64,000 bases of DNA from Alteromonas confluentis (GTDB lineage: Bacteria > Pseudomonadota > Gammaproteobacteria > Enterobacterales > Alteromonadaceae): assembly GCF_001757105.1 (NCBI RefSeq), contig NZ_MDHN01000021.1, positions 124,001-188,000 on the forward strand, written 5' to 3'. Position 1 is the first letter of the stretch. Each line of letters starts with the position of its first letter. Shown here piece by piece: positions 1-8,352 of the stretch. The notes beneath the pieces were generated by a model, which saw nothing but the letters and a program-made list of their open reading frames with translations, was not told the origin of the DNA and made no database searches. Position numbers and translations under genes: made by a program.

Positions 1-29
1 TTAAAAAACAGAGAGCTAACGCGCTCGAC

Positions 30-371
30 TTAGATACTTGCATAGGTACCACTTTCCTTCCTCTCGTGGTGTATCATTATATTTTGGGCACGTTCCAGAG
101 CTTCATCCCTGTTGTAATCCCAATCATTCTCTTCATAACTACGTGCTTGCTGAAGATAATGCTCAATTCTTGATTTTCGAATTTGATGAATTCGATTTTG
201 CGGATCAAATTCAAGTTCGTCATAGAGTGCTTCAACGTGCGTTAAATCGCCTGAAGGCTTGGACATGGGCTGCGTTTCGCCGAGCCAGGAAGAAATTTGC
301 TTTCCTGAGCCCAGTGCAACAAGGCTGGTTGTAAGTAACACTGTCATTACTGCAATTTTTAAGTAATTCAT
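30..371 (-). CDS. Small secreted protein of unknown function
   Basis: I do not recognise a family. The start at 371 (MNYLKIAV) is preferred over one four codons upstream because a GGTGAT-like ribosome site precedes it and it begins directly with a signal peptide: a hydrophobic stretch over about residues 5-22 that ends near Ala-Leu-Gly-Ser-Gly. The mature part, about 90 residues, is strongly charged, rich in Glu, Arg and His, and probably helical. It follows the 55-residue gene at 425-592 on the same strand with a 53-base gap, so the two may be co-transcribed. Export is inferred from the leader; function is unknown. Confidence 0.55.
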   Translation of the reverse strand: MNYLKIAVMTVLLTTSLVALGSGKQISSWLGETQPMSKPSGDLTHVEALYDELEFDPQNRIHQIRKSRIEHYLQQARSYEENDWDYNRDEALERAQNIMIHHERKESGTYASI

Positions 372-424
372 GTTTATCACCATCTTGGTTAAGCGGAACG
401 CTGTCGAGAACGTTATAAAATTGA

Positions 425-592
425 TTACTTACCAACTACCTGCGCTTCTGCTCCGAAAACAGGGCTCACTCGTCCCACTTTTTTATCGGCTTTGTTGTAA
501 CGATCGAACCAGTTAAAAACAGGCTGCGAATGGATAAACCGCTCAAAAGACGTTTCTGGAAGTGGGCGATGCTTGGTTTTTAAAAATTTCAT
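425..592 (-). CDS. Small hypothetical protein, 55 residues
   Basis: This short reading frame starts MKFLKTKHRP and ends QVVGK. An AGGA ribosome site sits seven bases before its ATG (AAAGGATTTGTATG on the minus strand). The product is basic and aromatic-rich (FNWFDRY) with no leader or membrane segment. It lies directly upstream of the secreted protein at 30-371 in the same direction. No family is recognised; the support is the good ribosome site, plausible composition and operon-like spacing. Confidence 0.45.
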   Translation of the reverse strand: MKFLKTKHRPLPETSFERFIHSQPVFNWFDRYNKADKKVGRVSPVFGAEAQVVGK

Positions 593-918
593 ACAAATCC
601 TTTTAGAAGGGTATTAGTAAACTTACACACCTTTCATACTTCCAATTTTCAGGCCAGATTAGAGTGAATGGGTTAGAAAGGCTTTAGCCGGACTTGGAAA
701 ATGGTTTAATTAGTCGAAAAAACTCAATTAAAATCTATTTAATCAATAACTTAAAAGAATCGCAATGAATAGCACTTTTTTATTAGAAAAAGCTAATATC
801 GGGTAGTTCAGCTCTGTAAAAGAATGCCAACTTTAGACTTATGGATAGTTTTTACCTGAGGCAGGAAAGATTTTCACAGCATGCTATTTACCTACACAAA
901 GCGCTGAAAGCCAAGATC
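593..918. other. Intergenic region without a visible gene
   Basis: About 326 AT-rich bases lie upstream of the minus-strand pair of small genes. The region presumably holds their promoter. I see no convincing coding frame, tRNA or strong inverted repeat. Confidence 0.4.
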
Positions 919-950
919 GAAAACGCCCGGTGCGGATCACCGGGCGTTTG
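919..950 (-). terminator. Rho-independent terminator of the BON gene
   Basis: An inverted repeat AACGCCCGGTG / CACCGGGCGTT with a short loop is followed on the minus strand by a TTTT run. It lies about 40 bases past the stop of the BON-domain gene. Confidence 0.8.
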
Positions 951-991
951 TTACGGAGTAACGACTCCGATTAGCTTATCAAATTGGCTAG

Positions 992-1594
992 TTATTCAGA
1001 TGCCATTGCCTTTTGAGGCTCAACCACTTTCAGGTTGTCTTCCACATCTGTTACATCAGACGCATTTTTAGCAATCTCAACCGCCAAGTCGCGCTCAGCG
1101 TCCGAATCGACCGTACCTGTAAGCGTAACATTACCAGCCTTCACATCTACGTCGATATCGAATCCTGAAATGTCTGTGTCCATTAGCAGACGGGTTTTAA
1201 TCACTGTCGCTATTTTTGCGTCGGTGAGTTTATCCATGGCTGCTTCACCATCCATATCGTTATTATCGACATCAGCATCATCGTGGTCCGCTAGAATGGT
1301 CAACTGGTTGTCGACATCGGTCACGCCATCAATGTTAGCGACAAGTTCTTCCGCAAGCTTTTTATCTACCGAATTTTCCACCTTACCGGTAAGCACAACT
1401 TTGCCGTTCTGCACGTCGGTATTAATGTCAAAAGAATTCAGATTTCCGTTAAACAACAACGTTGCTTCAGCTTTGCCATCAATCCAGGCATCTTTAGCAC
1501 CTTCTTCCCACTTATTCGAAGAGTCCATAGTGCCTGCAAAAGCAGATGTCGTTAATGTACCAGCAACTAACAGTGAAAGAATTGTACGTTTCAT
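992..1594 (-). CDS. Periplasmic BON-domain protein (OsmY-like)
   Basis: The 200-residue protein has a signal peptide (MKRTILSLLVAGTLTTSAFAG) and two BON domains, at about residues 45-110 and 125-190. Each shows the typical core: 'DINTDVQNGKVVLTGKVENS' in the first and 'DIDVDVKAGNVTLTGTVDS' in the second, followed by an Asp/Val-rich 'VTDVDNQL' or 'VTDVEDNL' strand. BON proteins bind phospholipid surfaces and stabilise the envelope under stress; OsmY of E. coli is the model. The start at 1594 follows an AAGGAG ribosome site; the upstream in-frame codon has no leader. The gene is monocistronic and has its own terminator. An acidic Asp-rich linker separates the domains. Confidence 0.85.
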   Translation of the reverse strand: MKRTILSLLVAGTLTTSAFAGTMDSSNKWEEGAKDAWIDGKAEATLLFNGNLNSFDINTDVQNGKVVLTGKVENSVDKKLAEELVANIDGVTDVDNQLTILADHDDADVDNNDMDGEAAMDKLTDAKIATVIKTRLLMDTDISGFDIDVDVKAGNVTLTGTVDSDAERDLAVEIAKNASDVTDVEDNLKVVEPQKAMASE

Positions 1595-1838
1595 AATTTT
1601 GCTCTCCTTAATTATCAAGCACATTAGCTGATGCCAACTTCATACCAATTAAATAAAACGCTGATTTAAATAACTTTTTTAGAATATAAACACATTTTGG
1701 CGTGCCACACCTTGCAATTTTTTCGCAACTTAAGGAATGTTTTACTTTATGTTTACAAATTAACCATATTGATCGAATCAACGCGGATTTCACTATAGAT
1801 AACGAACTTTTTTCTATCTCTGAGTGAATGGACTTGCC

Positions 1839-2804
1839 ATGACTACTGTGATGATCATCCTGTCAGTGCTGTTTATACTTACAACCCTCATTCCCCATCT
1901 TCCAGGGCAACACTGGTTAATTCGGGTTTGGGAGTTTCCTCGTTTACAACAGGCATTTGTTCTGGCCGTACTGAGTCTCTTTTGGTGCTTTTGGTATGTC
2001 GATGAACCGGTCTTGGCTGCTTGGATGCAAGCTGGTTGTGTCATTGCGTTTGCTTATCAACTTATCTGGGTCATCCCCTATACTCCTTTGTGGCCTACAG
2101 AAGTTAACCAATATCGCGGTAACGACGACTCACAGACCATTTCTATTCTTACCAGCAACGTGCTGATGCCAAACGATAACTATCAAGCGCTCATTGATTT
2201 AGTGGAACAGCATCAACCCGACATTCTGGTCACACTAGAAAGTAACGCTGCCTGGGAAGCAGCACTGGAAGTTTTGCATGATGACTACCCTCACCGGCTT
2301 TTCTGTCCATTGGAAAACCTCTACGGGATGCATTTATACAGCCGCAAACCATTTAGTAATGAGAAAATCCGATTCATCATCGAGGGCGACGTGCCGTCTA
2401 TGGAAATTTGGACAACAATCAATCAACAAGATGTGAAAATTCATTTTGTTCATCCCAAGCCACCCAGCCCGACGGAAAACAAATCGGCGGAGCCACGGGA
2501 TAGAGAACTGACTGTGGTAGGTAAAGAAATGGCAAAGCTAGATGCCCCCGCCATTGTTACCGGCGATCTTAATGATGTTGCTTGGTCTCCGACTACGCGA
2601 GACTTCCGTAAAATCAGCGGGATGTCTGACCCTCGCCGTGGCCGCGGATTTTTCAATACCTTCCATGCCGATTATCCGCCTCTGCGCTGGCCGCTTGATC
2701 ACGTTTTTCATTCGTCCCATTTTGAGCTCGTACACATAAAACGCATGCCAAGCATAGGTTCGGACCATTTTCCGCTTTTAACCACGTTAAGATTAAAGCC
2801 GTGA
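1839..2804 (+). CDS. Membrane-anchored endonuclease/exonuclease/phosphatase (EEP) family protein
   Basis: Three hydrophobic segments fill about the first 85 residues and should anchor the protein in the inner membrane. An EEP fold follows from about residue 95. Its hallmarks are visible: the metal-binding 'VTLESNAAW' strand, 'VTGDLNDVAWSPTT' (Asp and Asn of the GDxN motif) and the C-terminal 'GSDHFPLLTTL' with the catalytic Asp-His pair. Bacterial relatives act as phosphodiesterases or phosphatases, and membrane-anchored members are usually of unknown substrate. ATG 1839 is taken because a GGA lies before it; GTG 1824 would add five residues. The gene stands alone and ends at a bidirectional terminator. 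Confidence 0.8.
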   Translation: MTTVMIILSVLFILTTLIPHLPGQHWLIRVWEFPRLQQAFVLAVLSLFWCFWYVDEPVLAAWMQAGCVIAFAYQLIWVIPYTPLWPTEVNQYRGNDDSQTISILTSNVLMPNDNYQALIDLVEQHQPDILVTLESNAAWEAALEVLHDDYPHRLFCPLENLYGMHLYSRKPFSNEKIRFIIEGDVPSMEIWTTINQQDVKIHFVHPKPPSPTENKSAEPRDRELTVVGKEMAKLDAPAIVTGDLNDVAWSPTTRDFRKISGMSDPRRGRGFFNTFHADYPPLRWPLDHVFHSSHFELVHIKRMPSIGSDHFPLLTTLRLKP

Positions 2805-2840
2805 GTATGCGTGCGAACCATCGGCTCACGATTTAGATAT

Positions 2841-2873
2841 AAAAAAACCCGCGAGCAAGTCGCGGGTTTTGTT
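2841..2873. terminator. Bidirectional terminator between convergent genes
   Basis: AAAACCCGCGA / TCGCGGGTTTT form a stem with a short loop, with A-run on the left and T-run on the right. It serves both the EEP-family gene and the receiver-domain gene. Confidence 0.85.
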
Positions 2874-2887
2874 TGAAGATATGAATA

Positions 2888-3274
2888 TTAGGCTGTGATA
2901 GCCATAGCGGAAGCTTCTGCGAACCGCTGACAGCGAGACACAATATCTCGGTAATTTGCCGGATCGGGTACAATGTCATCTGCGTCGGTAAATCGGGTAG
3001 AGATATCACTGTTTTCACTGGCGCTCATCAACAGAACCGGTGCATTACAGCAACTCTTGATATGCTGCAAGATAGCCGTACCACTCAAGTCTGGCATTAC
3101 CACATCAAGCAAAACAGCGTCGTATTGATTGCTCTTGCATAATCTAACTGCCATTCGTCCGCTGGCAGCAAAATCAACGTTCCAACCCAGGCCAGTAAGA
3201 AAGCTGGTTAAGTGGCTTGCTAAGGTTGGATCATCTTCAACAACGAGAATATTTAAAATAGTATTCGGGGTCAT
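2888..3274 (-). CDS. Stand-alone response regulator receiver domain, atypical
   Basis: The product (128 residues from ATG 3274, which follows a perfect AGGAGG) is a single receiver domain without an output domain. The acidic pocket 'VVEDD' (residues 11-15) and phosphoacceptor Asp57 in 'VLLDVVMPD' are present, and 'LLMSAS' supplies the conserved Ser/Thr position. The otherwise invariant C-terminal Lys-Pro is missing: that place reads 'DDIVPDPANY'. Single-domain receivers usually act by protein-protein contact or phosphotransfer. The missing lysine suggests altered or phosphorylation-independent signalling. No kinase is adjacent, so the partner is unknown. Confidence 0.8.
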   Translation of the reverse strand: MTPNTILNILVVEDDPTLASHLTSFLTGLGWNVDFAASGRMAVRLCKSNQYDAVLLDVVMPDLSGTAILQHIKSCCNAPVLLMSASENSDISTRFTDADDIVPDPANYRDIVSRCQRFAEASAMAITA

Positions 3275-3612
3275 GTTGCCTCCTTGCGGTTTATTCGCAC
3301 TCATCTCGCCCACACACCTTGCGACTGGTTCATCAGGACCTAAAACTTAAGGAAACTTACCCAACGACACGTTGCACTACCAGTGCGTGCATCGCCGTAA
3401 AAATTGAATTGCAGATTTCACGCCATTTACTGCATGGTGATTAAAAAAGCGTAAGCTTTACTATCAACTTGCAAAAGCCATGTAAATTAGGCAAACAAAT
3501 TCAATATGTTAGCTTAATTTGCGTAAATTCTTACATTTAATGGTAAGACAACATTACCATTTAGACATGCTTAAGAACAGCAATCAGACGGGAATAATTA
3601 ACGGAATGTCGG
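3275..3612. promoter_or_regulatory. Long AT-rich leader upstream of the receiver gene
   Basis: About 340 bases hold no gene. An inverted repeat AATGGTAA (3539-3546) and TTACCATT (3554-3561) with a 7-base spacer could be an operator for the receiver gene. The rest shows no recognisable element. Confidence 0.3.
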
Positions 3613-3650
3613 AAAAAAATGCACAACAACCGACGCACTGTGCATTTTTT
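3613..3650. terminator. Terminator downstream of the two-helix membrane protein gene
   Basis: AAAAAATGCACA and TGTGCATTTTTT form a 12-base stem with flanking A and T runs, 28 bases past the stop of the minus-strand gene at 3678-4220. Confidence 0.75.
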
Positions 3651-3677
3651 GTGCAACCAAACTGCGCGCATCAACCA

Positions 3678-4220
3678 CTATGATGCCAGGTGTGGAAAAG
3701 ATTTACGCAGCCTGGTGCAAGCTTTGTCTCGTGAAATGAATTGAGCCAATGCCAGCAGCCGGTCGTCTCTAGGCCAAACGGCTTGGTTCAGTGTGTCTAA
3801 ATCCGTGGCAGTGAGCCTCTCGGTGTTCAGCTTTAGGGCAATAGCTTTTTTGTTTGGTTTGATTAATGTGGGTTCGGCCGCAGTTACTAACGACGATGGA
3901 ACACAAACAAACTCGCGCATCTGCGGGTCTCTCACCACACAAATTTGGTCTTCACACGACAGCATCGCCGGCCAACCTTCAGCAATACGGCTTTGGGCGA
4001 ACATCGCCACTGAAAACGCAATGAGCACACCGAAAACGGTAAGTTGAAACACCTGACTCAAGTCGGGCGCCATTACCACAATAATTGCTACGACTACACA
4101 GAACACGCACCATGCCGCAAAAACGCGACGCATGGCTTTAGGGCTAATGCCGGAAAAAATAACCGCGTGTTTCAATTCTTCTTTACTGAACGTCTTTACA
4201 GAAACTTGATTCTCAGACAC
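3678..4220 (-). CDS. Hypothetical membrane protein with two transmembrane helices
   Basis: The 180-residue protein has a polar N-terminus with a short helix (EELKHAVIFSGISPKAMRR), two adjacent hydrophobic helices at about residues 33-51 and 56-74, then a cytoplasmic-looking domain of about 100 residues. No catalytic motif is seen. The layout resembles the unassigned small membrane proteins common in Alteromonadales. It diverges from the TonB receptor operon across a 327-base region and has its own terminator. Function unknown. Confidence 0.6.
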   Translation of the reverse strand: MSENQVSVKTFSKEELKHAVIFSGISPKAMRRVFAAWCVFCVVVAIIVVMAPDLSQVFQLTVFGVLIAFSVAMFAQSRIAEGWPAMLSCEDQICVVRDPQMREFVCVPSSLVTAAEPTLIKPNKKAIALKLNTERLTATDLDTLNQAVWPRDDRLLALAQFISRDKACTRLRKSFPHLAS

Positions 4221-4547
4221 AACGAATTCCTACAGAATAAGTATATACAAAAAAGGTATATCCTATGTGTCATGATGACAACTAAACATTAGTATGACAA
4301 TGAGAAATGACTCGATCATGACACTTCTTTCATACTTAGCAGCGTAATTGTCCAATTTTCATTCACTTCTTGCTTAAGCACTTCATTTTGAGCGAAAAAC
4401 ATACGGGGTGCGACAATATGTCGCATCGCTTTTTCATACCTAGTCGATACACTTCGGTCCAACTAAACCGGCACTCAATTTAAAGATTCACCATCGCCGG
4501 CGCTTCATCACAATTTAATCGTTCCCAAGTTAAAAGCAGGACTTGCC
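4221..4547. promoter_or_regulatory. Divergent promoter region before the TonB receptor operon
   Basis: This 327-base region separates the minus-strand membrane protein gene from the plus-strand TonB receptor. It has no gene. Its clearest element is the 17-base palindrome at 4409-4425, listed separately. Confidence 0.5.
4409..4425. promoter_or_regulatory. Palindrome matching the RegA/PrrA-type binding consensus
   Basis: TGCGACAATATGTCGCA is a perfect 7-3-7 palindrome. The half-sites TGCGACA and GTCGC, four bases apart, fit the published PrrA/RegA pattern (YGCGRCR, variable spacer, GNCGC). It lies 123 bases before the TonB receptor start codon, in an operon that encodes a RegA-like regulator. 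Binding is inferred, not shown. Confidence 0.5.
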
Positions 4548-6653
4548 GTGAAATTATTGCCTTTTGCTGTGCTTTCCAGTGCCGGATTATTGAGTGTGTT
4601 AGCTCACGCCACTCCAGACGCTGTTGAAATTATTGAAGTCTCTTCTCATCCACTAAAACTGTATAACGATAAAACCCTCGCTGAACGCTTAGCCGATGCC
4701 GGTTTACAATTTTCCGCAGCAGGAGGAGTTTCCGCATTACCTGTCATGAATGGCATGATGGGAGATCGTATTCAATTACTCACAGATGGCGCCCCCATTA
4801 CTGCAGCCTGTGGTAATCAGATGAATCCGCCGCTGTCTTATGTTTCAGCCAATCAGGTACACAACATCAGCGTTTTTCCCGGGGTGTCGTTAGTCAGTGA
4901 AGGCGGTGACAACATTGCCGGTGTTATCAACATTAGCACCTTCGAACCGGCCTTTTCAAACACAAGTAACTTTCAAGTTCAGGAAGCGGAACTTGGCTAT
5001 TTCTTCCAAAGCAACGACAACGCACGTACCGTGTCAGCCAGCGCATTAGTTGCCAATGACACCTGGTACATACGCTACGCCGGCACCCGGGTATCGGCAG
5101 ACAGCTACGAAGATGGCCGCGGAAATAAGGTTATCGATACACTTTACAAGTCTACCAACCATATCATTAATACCGGTTATCAGGATGATGAGCAACGACT
5201 ACAAGTTAGTCTGACTCATCAGTCTATCCCTTATCAGGGCTTTCCTAATCAATACATGGATATGACAGATAACAGTAGTACCGGTTTTACTGCTTTATAC
5301 CAACATCAGTTCAGCAATATTGCTCTGGACAGTACGCTGAGTCTGCGTCGAACTACCCATGAGATGGGTTTCTTCACGCCAGAGAAAACCGGCATGATGC
5401 CCATGAACACAGAAAGTGAAGACCTCACATTAAAGTTAAAATGGCTGCTCCCCGCATCAATGCAAGGTCAATGGGTATTCGGTCAAGAATGGTATCGCAA
5501 TAATCTGGACGATTGGTGGCCCGCTGTTGAGAATTCTATGATGATGGGGCCGAACGATTACGTAAATATCAATGACGGTGAGCGAGAGCGACTGGCAGCC
5601 TTTGCTGAGTGGTCGTCTGCACATGAAAGCGATTGGCATTTGAGCGCTGGCGCACGGCTAGAATATGTCACCACCGATACCGGCGATGTACAGGCATACA
5701 ACGACGGCAACATGATGGGAATGGGCTCCATGGGTGGAATGGGCGGTATGACTGCCATGCAGAGCCCAGATGCGGAAGCGGCGATGATGTTTAATATGTC
5801 TGACCGCGGACAATCTGACACCCTGATTGACGGGACTATTCAGGCAATGCGCGAATTAGAGAGCAATGGTCAACTGATATTCGGATTGGCGCGCAAAAAT
5901 CGCGCGCCCAACCTTTACGAGCGATATACCTGGGGCCGCGGCGCAATGGCAACATCGATGATCGGTTGGTTTGGCGATGGCAATGGTTATGTAGGCGATA
6001 TCGACCTAAACCCGGAAACGGCCCATACTGCTTCGATCACCTATTCTGTTCTCAACGGTGACTGGGCTGCTGAAATCAGCACCTGGTATAGCGATGTCAG
6101 CGATTATATTGATGTCGAAGTCATTGGCACCTTCAACCGCTCGGGCCTTACCTCCGGAGCACGTAATATTCTGCAGTTTAGCAATACCGATGCCCAACTC
6201 TACGGCGCCAGCGTAAAAGCGTCTCGGGTTTTAATAGACAGCACAAGTGGAAAACTCACGCTGAAAAACGCATTCCAGTGGCAGCGGGGAGAACGTGATG
6301 ACGGCGGCGATTTATACCAAATTTTGCCAATGCAAAACACGCTCTCAGTAGAATATGTGCGCGATGCATTCTCATCATCGGTAAGCTGGCAGTGGGTTGG
6401 CAATAAAAACGATGTGGACTTAAGTCGTTTTGAAAACAGCACAGATGCCTATTCCGTTGTCGATGTGAACACCGCGTATACCTGGCAGTCATTCACCCTG
6501 CACTTTAATATCACTAATCTTTTCGACGAGTACTACCAAGCGCCGCTGGGTGGCGTGAACGTGGCGGAGTTCAGGCAAGACAACACCAATGGCTTTAATC
6601 AAATTGCTGGCCGAGGCCGTTCGTTTGATGCAGGCATTAGCTACAGCTTCTGA
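4548..6653 (+). CDS. TonB-dependent outer-membrane receptor, probably for copper or another metal
   Basis: The 701-residue protein has a signal peptide ending at 'LAHA' and a TonB-box-like 'EIIEV' near residues 27-31. A plug domain follows ('GDRIQLLTDGAPITAACGNQ', 'VINISTFEPAF'), then a 22-strand barrel ending in Tyr-Ser-Phe, as usual for BamA-dependent assembly. Residues 388-404 form a Met-rich extracellular-loop candidate (MMGMGSMGGMGGMTAMQ), and more Met clusters occur at 'NGMMGD', 'PEKTGMMPMN' and 'ENSMMMGPN'. Met-rich loops are typical of copper receptors such as OprC/NosA, so copper is the favoured substrate, by inference. The kinase gene starts 85 bases downstream, so the three genes probably form one operon. 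Confidence 0.8.
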   Translation: MKLLPFAVLSSAGLLSVLAHATPDAVEIIEVSSHPLKLYNDKTLAERLADAGLQFSAAGGVSALPVMNGMMGDRIQLLTDGAPITAACGNQMNPPLSYVSANQVHNISVFPGVSLVSEGGDNIAGVINISTFEPAFSNTSNFQVQEAELGYFFQSNDNARTVSASALVANDTWYIRYAGTRVSADSYEDGRGNKVIDTLYKSTNHIINTGYQDDEQRLQVSLTHQSIPYQGFPNQYMDMTDNSSTGFTALYQHQFSNIALDSTLSLRRTTHEMGFFTPEKTGMMPMNTESEDLTLKLKWLLPASMQGQWVFGQEWYRNNLDDWWPAVENSMMMGPNDYVNINDGERERLAAFAEWSSAHESDWHLSAGARLEYVTTDTGDVQAYNDGNMMGMGSMGGMGGMTAMQSPDAEAAMMFNMSDRGQSDTLIDGTIQAMRELESNGQLIFGLARKNRAPNLYERYTWGRGAMATSMIGWFGDGNGYVGDIDLNPETAHTASITYSVLNGDWAAEISTWYSDVSDYIDVEVIGTFNRSGLTSGARNILQFSNTDAQLYGASVKASRVLIDSTSGKLTLKNAFQWQRGERDDGGDLYQILPMQNTLSVEYVRDAFSSSVSWQWVGNKNDVDLSRFENSTDAYSVVDVNTAYTWQSFTLHFNITNLFDEYYQAPLGGVNVAEFRQDNTNGFNQIAGRGRSFDAGISYSF

Positions 6654-6738
6654 TATTGTCAGTATTTGCCATTGTCGTGCAGCATTTCCTCGCCGCTGCA
6701 CGTACAATGGCGCAACACCATTCGACAAATAACCCACT

Positions 6739-7797
6739 ATGTTACTGCTATTATTCACACTGCTGGCTGGGAAAAAGCGGTTGCCTGTCTTGCCCGCTTT
6801 ATTTTCAGTTCTGGCTGAAATTGGGCTGGGAAACTGGGTAATCGCCCTCCATGGTGGTGCTAGTAACCCTTATGCCATCCTTTTGCTGGTTCCCCTGGTC
6901 ATTGGGCTTATTCAGCTACCCTTCCCTGCAGCATTCGTTGTATTAGTAGTCAGTATTGGCGGTCAGTTAAGCCAACTCTATCCAGAGAGCAGCCTGCATC
7001 ACGGCGGCATGTTACAGCATGCCCGAAATATGATTTTTAGCTTTGTTGGCACCAGTTTATTCATCGCCGCCATTATCAGCTACTATCGATGGCAATTACG
7101 TGAGCGCAATGCTGCTATTTTGCAGTTAAGAGAAACCCAACTTCGCAATGAGCAATTACTTGCCATTGGTACTGCCGCAGCGCAATTAACCCACGATGCA
7201 GCCACGCCTGTGCAAACCATTAACCTGCTACTGGAGGAATGGCAAGAAGAACGTAATGATGCGTTAATTGACGAAATGAGCGGCCAAATCACGCGGCTGA
7301 ATCAATTGCTGAGCAACTGGCGACAGGTTGCCGATGAAGTCAGAGAAGCGAAAATCACCGTGTATAGAACCGATGAGCTTATTAAGTCGCTGCGATACAG
7401 TTTGCAACTCGCGAGGCCCGAAGCCAGTATTGAATGGCAAAACGAAGTCGCCCAGGGGGTGCTTCGTGCAGACCGCACGCTACTACCAGCGCTGACGAAT
7501 ATCATTATTAACGCGTGGGAAGAAATTGCAGATGACGATACCCAACAAGCCTTGGTTCGCACTTCTGTAACAGATAAAACCTGGACCTTAGAAATTACCA
7601 ATCCGGTTAAAAATCTGTCATCCGATTCTGTGCAACATTTAGGTCGTAAACTGGTTTTCAGCGACAAAGGGAATGGTGTGGCTAGTGTGATCACCAATGC
7701 AACGATTGAAAAATTCAATGGCCATGTGAATTGGGAAATTATGCACACAAAAGCTAACGCTGTGCTTAAAACGACTGTATTTTTACCGGTTCAATAA
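6739..7797 (+). CDS. RegB/PrrB-like membrane sensor histidine kinase
   Basis: About four to five hydrophobic segments occupy residues 1-115, followed by a coiled linker and a kinase core: H box 'QLTHDAATPVQTINLL' (His152), N box 'NIIINAWEEI' and G box 'GNGVASVI'. 'GGASNPY' (residues 39-45), between transmembrane helices, matches the GGxxNPF motif that binds quinone in RegB/PrrB, so sensing of the quinone pool is likely. Two things are unusual. The N-terminus is shorter than in classic six-helix RegB, because an in-frame TAA sits three codons before the ATG. There is also no cysteine anywhere, so the redox-active Cys of RegB is absent. The stop overlaps the next ATG by one base (TAATG), implying translational coupling. 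Confidence 0.82.
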   Translation: MLLLLFTLLAGKKRLPVLPALFSVLAEIGLGNWVIALHGGASNPYAILLLVPLVIGLIQLPFPAAFVVLVVSIGGQLSQLYPESSLHHGGMLQHARNMIFSFVGTSLFIAAIISYYRWQLRERNAAILQLRETQLRNEQLLAIGTAAAQLTHDAATPVQTINLLLEEWQEERNDALIDEMSGQITRLNQLLSNWRQVADEVREAKITVYRTDELIKSLRYSLQLARPEASIEWQNEVAQGVLRADRTLLPALTNIIINAWEEIADDDTQQALVRTSVTDKTWTLEITNPVKNLSSDSVQHLGRKLVFSDKGNGVASVITNATIEKFNGHVNWEIMHTKANAVLKTTVFLPVQ

Positions 7798-8324
7798 TGA
7801 AGAAAACTGTTCTGATTATCGACGACGACGTGAGGCTGTCAGAAGTGTTGTCGCGCCGTTTTAAAGCCAAAACCGACTACCTTGTACACTGTTATTCGTC
7901 CGCGTCGGAAGCCTTGGCCCATGAACCCCAATCTGTGTTTGCGGTGTTTCTTGATATGATGCTGGAAGATGAAATTGGGCTCGACTTCATCACCCAATTG
8001 AAAACGCACTTTTCACCAGAGCACCTCATCATAATGACGGGATACGCCAGTATTCCCACTACTGTTCAGGCCATTAAAAAAGGGGCGACTGACTACCTTT
8101 CTAAACCCGTGACGTTTCAGGCGTTGCTTCAGCGCCTCGAAGGTGCACAGCCTAACCACGAGCAAACGGAACCCCACTTACCCATGACCCCTGCGCAAGC
8201 TGAATGGGAGCACATACAGCGGGCATTGCACGACAATAACAACAATATTTCGGCTACCGCGAAAGCACTAGGTATGCACAGGCGCACATTGCAACGAAAG
8301 TTACAGAAGTTGTCGCCTTCTTAA
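7797..8324 (+). CDS. RegA/PrrA/ActR-like response regulator
   Basis: The 175-residue product has a receiver domain (acidic pocket 'IIDDD' at 8-11, phosphoacceptor Asp53 in 'FLDMML', 'IMTGYAS', 'YLSKPV') and a C-terminal Fis-type helix-turn-helix at about 145-172 ('NNISATAKALGMHRRTLQRKLQKL'-like, ending in the RRTLQRKL recognition helix of this family). It is the partner of the kinase it overlaps. RegA-type regulators control redox, respiratory and metal genes. The PrrA-type palindrome before the receptor gene suggests autoregulation. It ends close to the convergent hybrid kinase, with no obvious terminator. Confidence 0.88.
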   Translation: MKKTVLIIDDDVRLSEVLSRRFKAKTDYLVHCYSSASEALAHEPQSVFAVFLDMMLEDEIGLDFITQLKTHFSPEHLIIMTGYASIPTTVQAIKKGATDYLSKPVTFQALLQRLEGAQPNHEQTEPHLPMTPAQAEWEHIQRALHDNNNNISATAKALGMHRRTLQRKLQKLSPS

Positions 8325-8352
8325 CTTAACCGCCCTCTGCAAATACGAGCAC

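Noticed and set aside
841-1071. Plus-strand reading frame over the BON terminator
   Set aside because: It runs through a clear minus-strand terminator and into the BON gene, so it is a chance frame.
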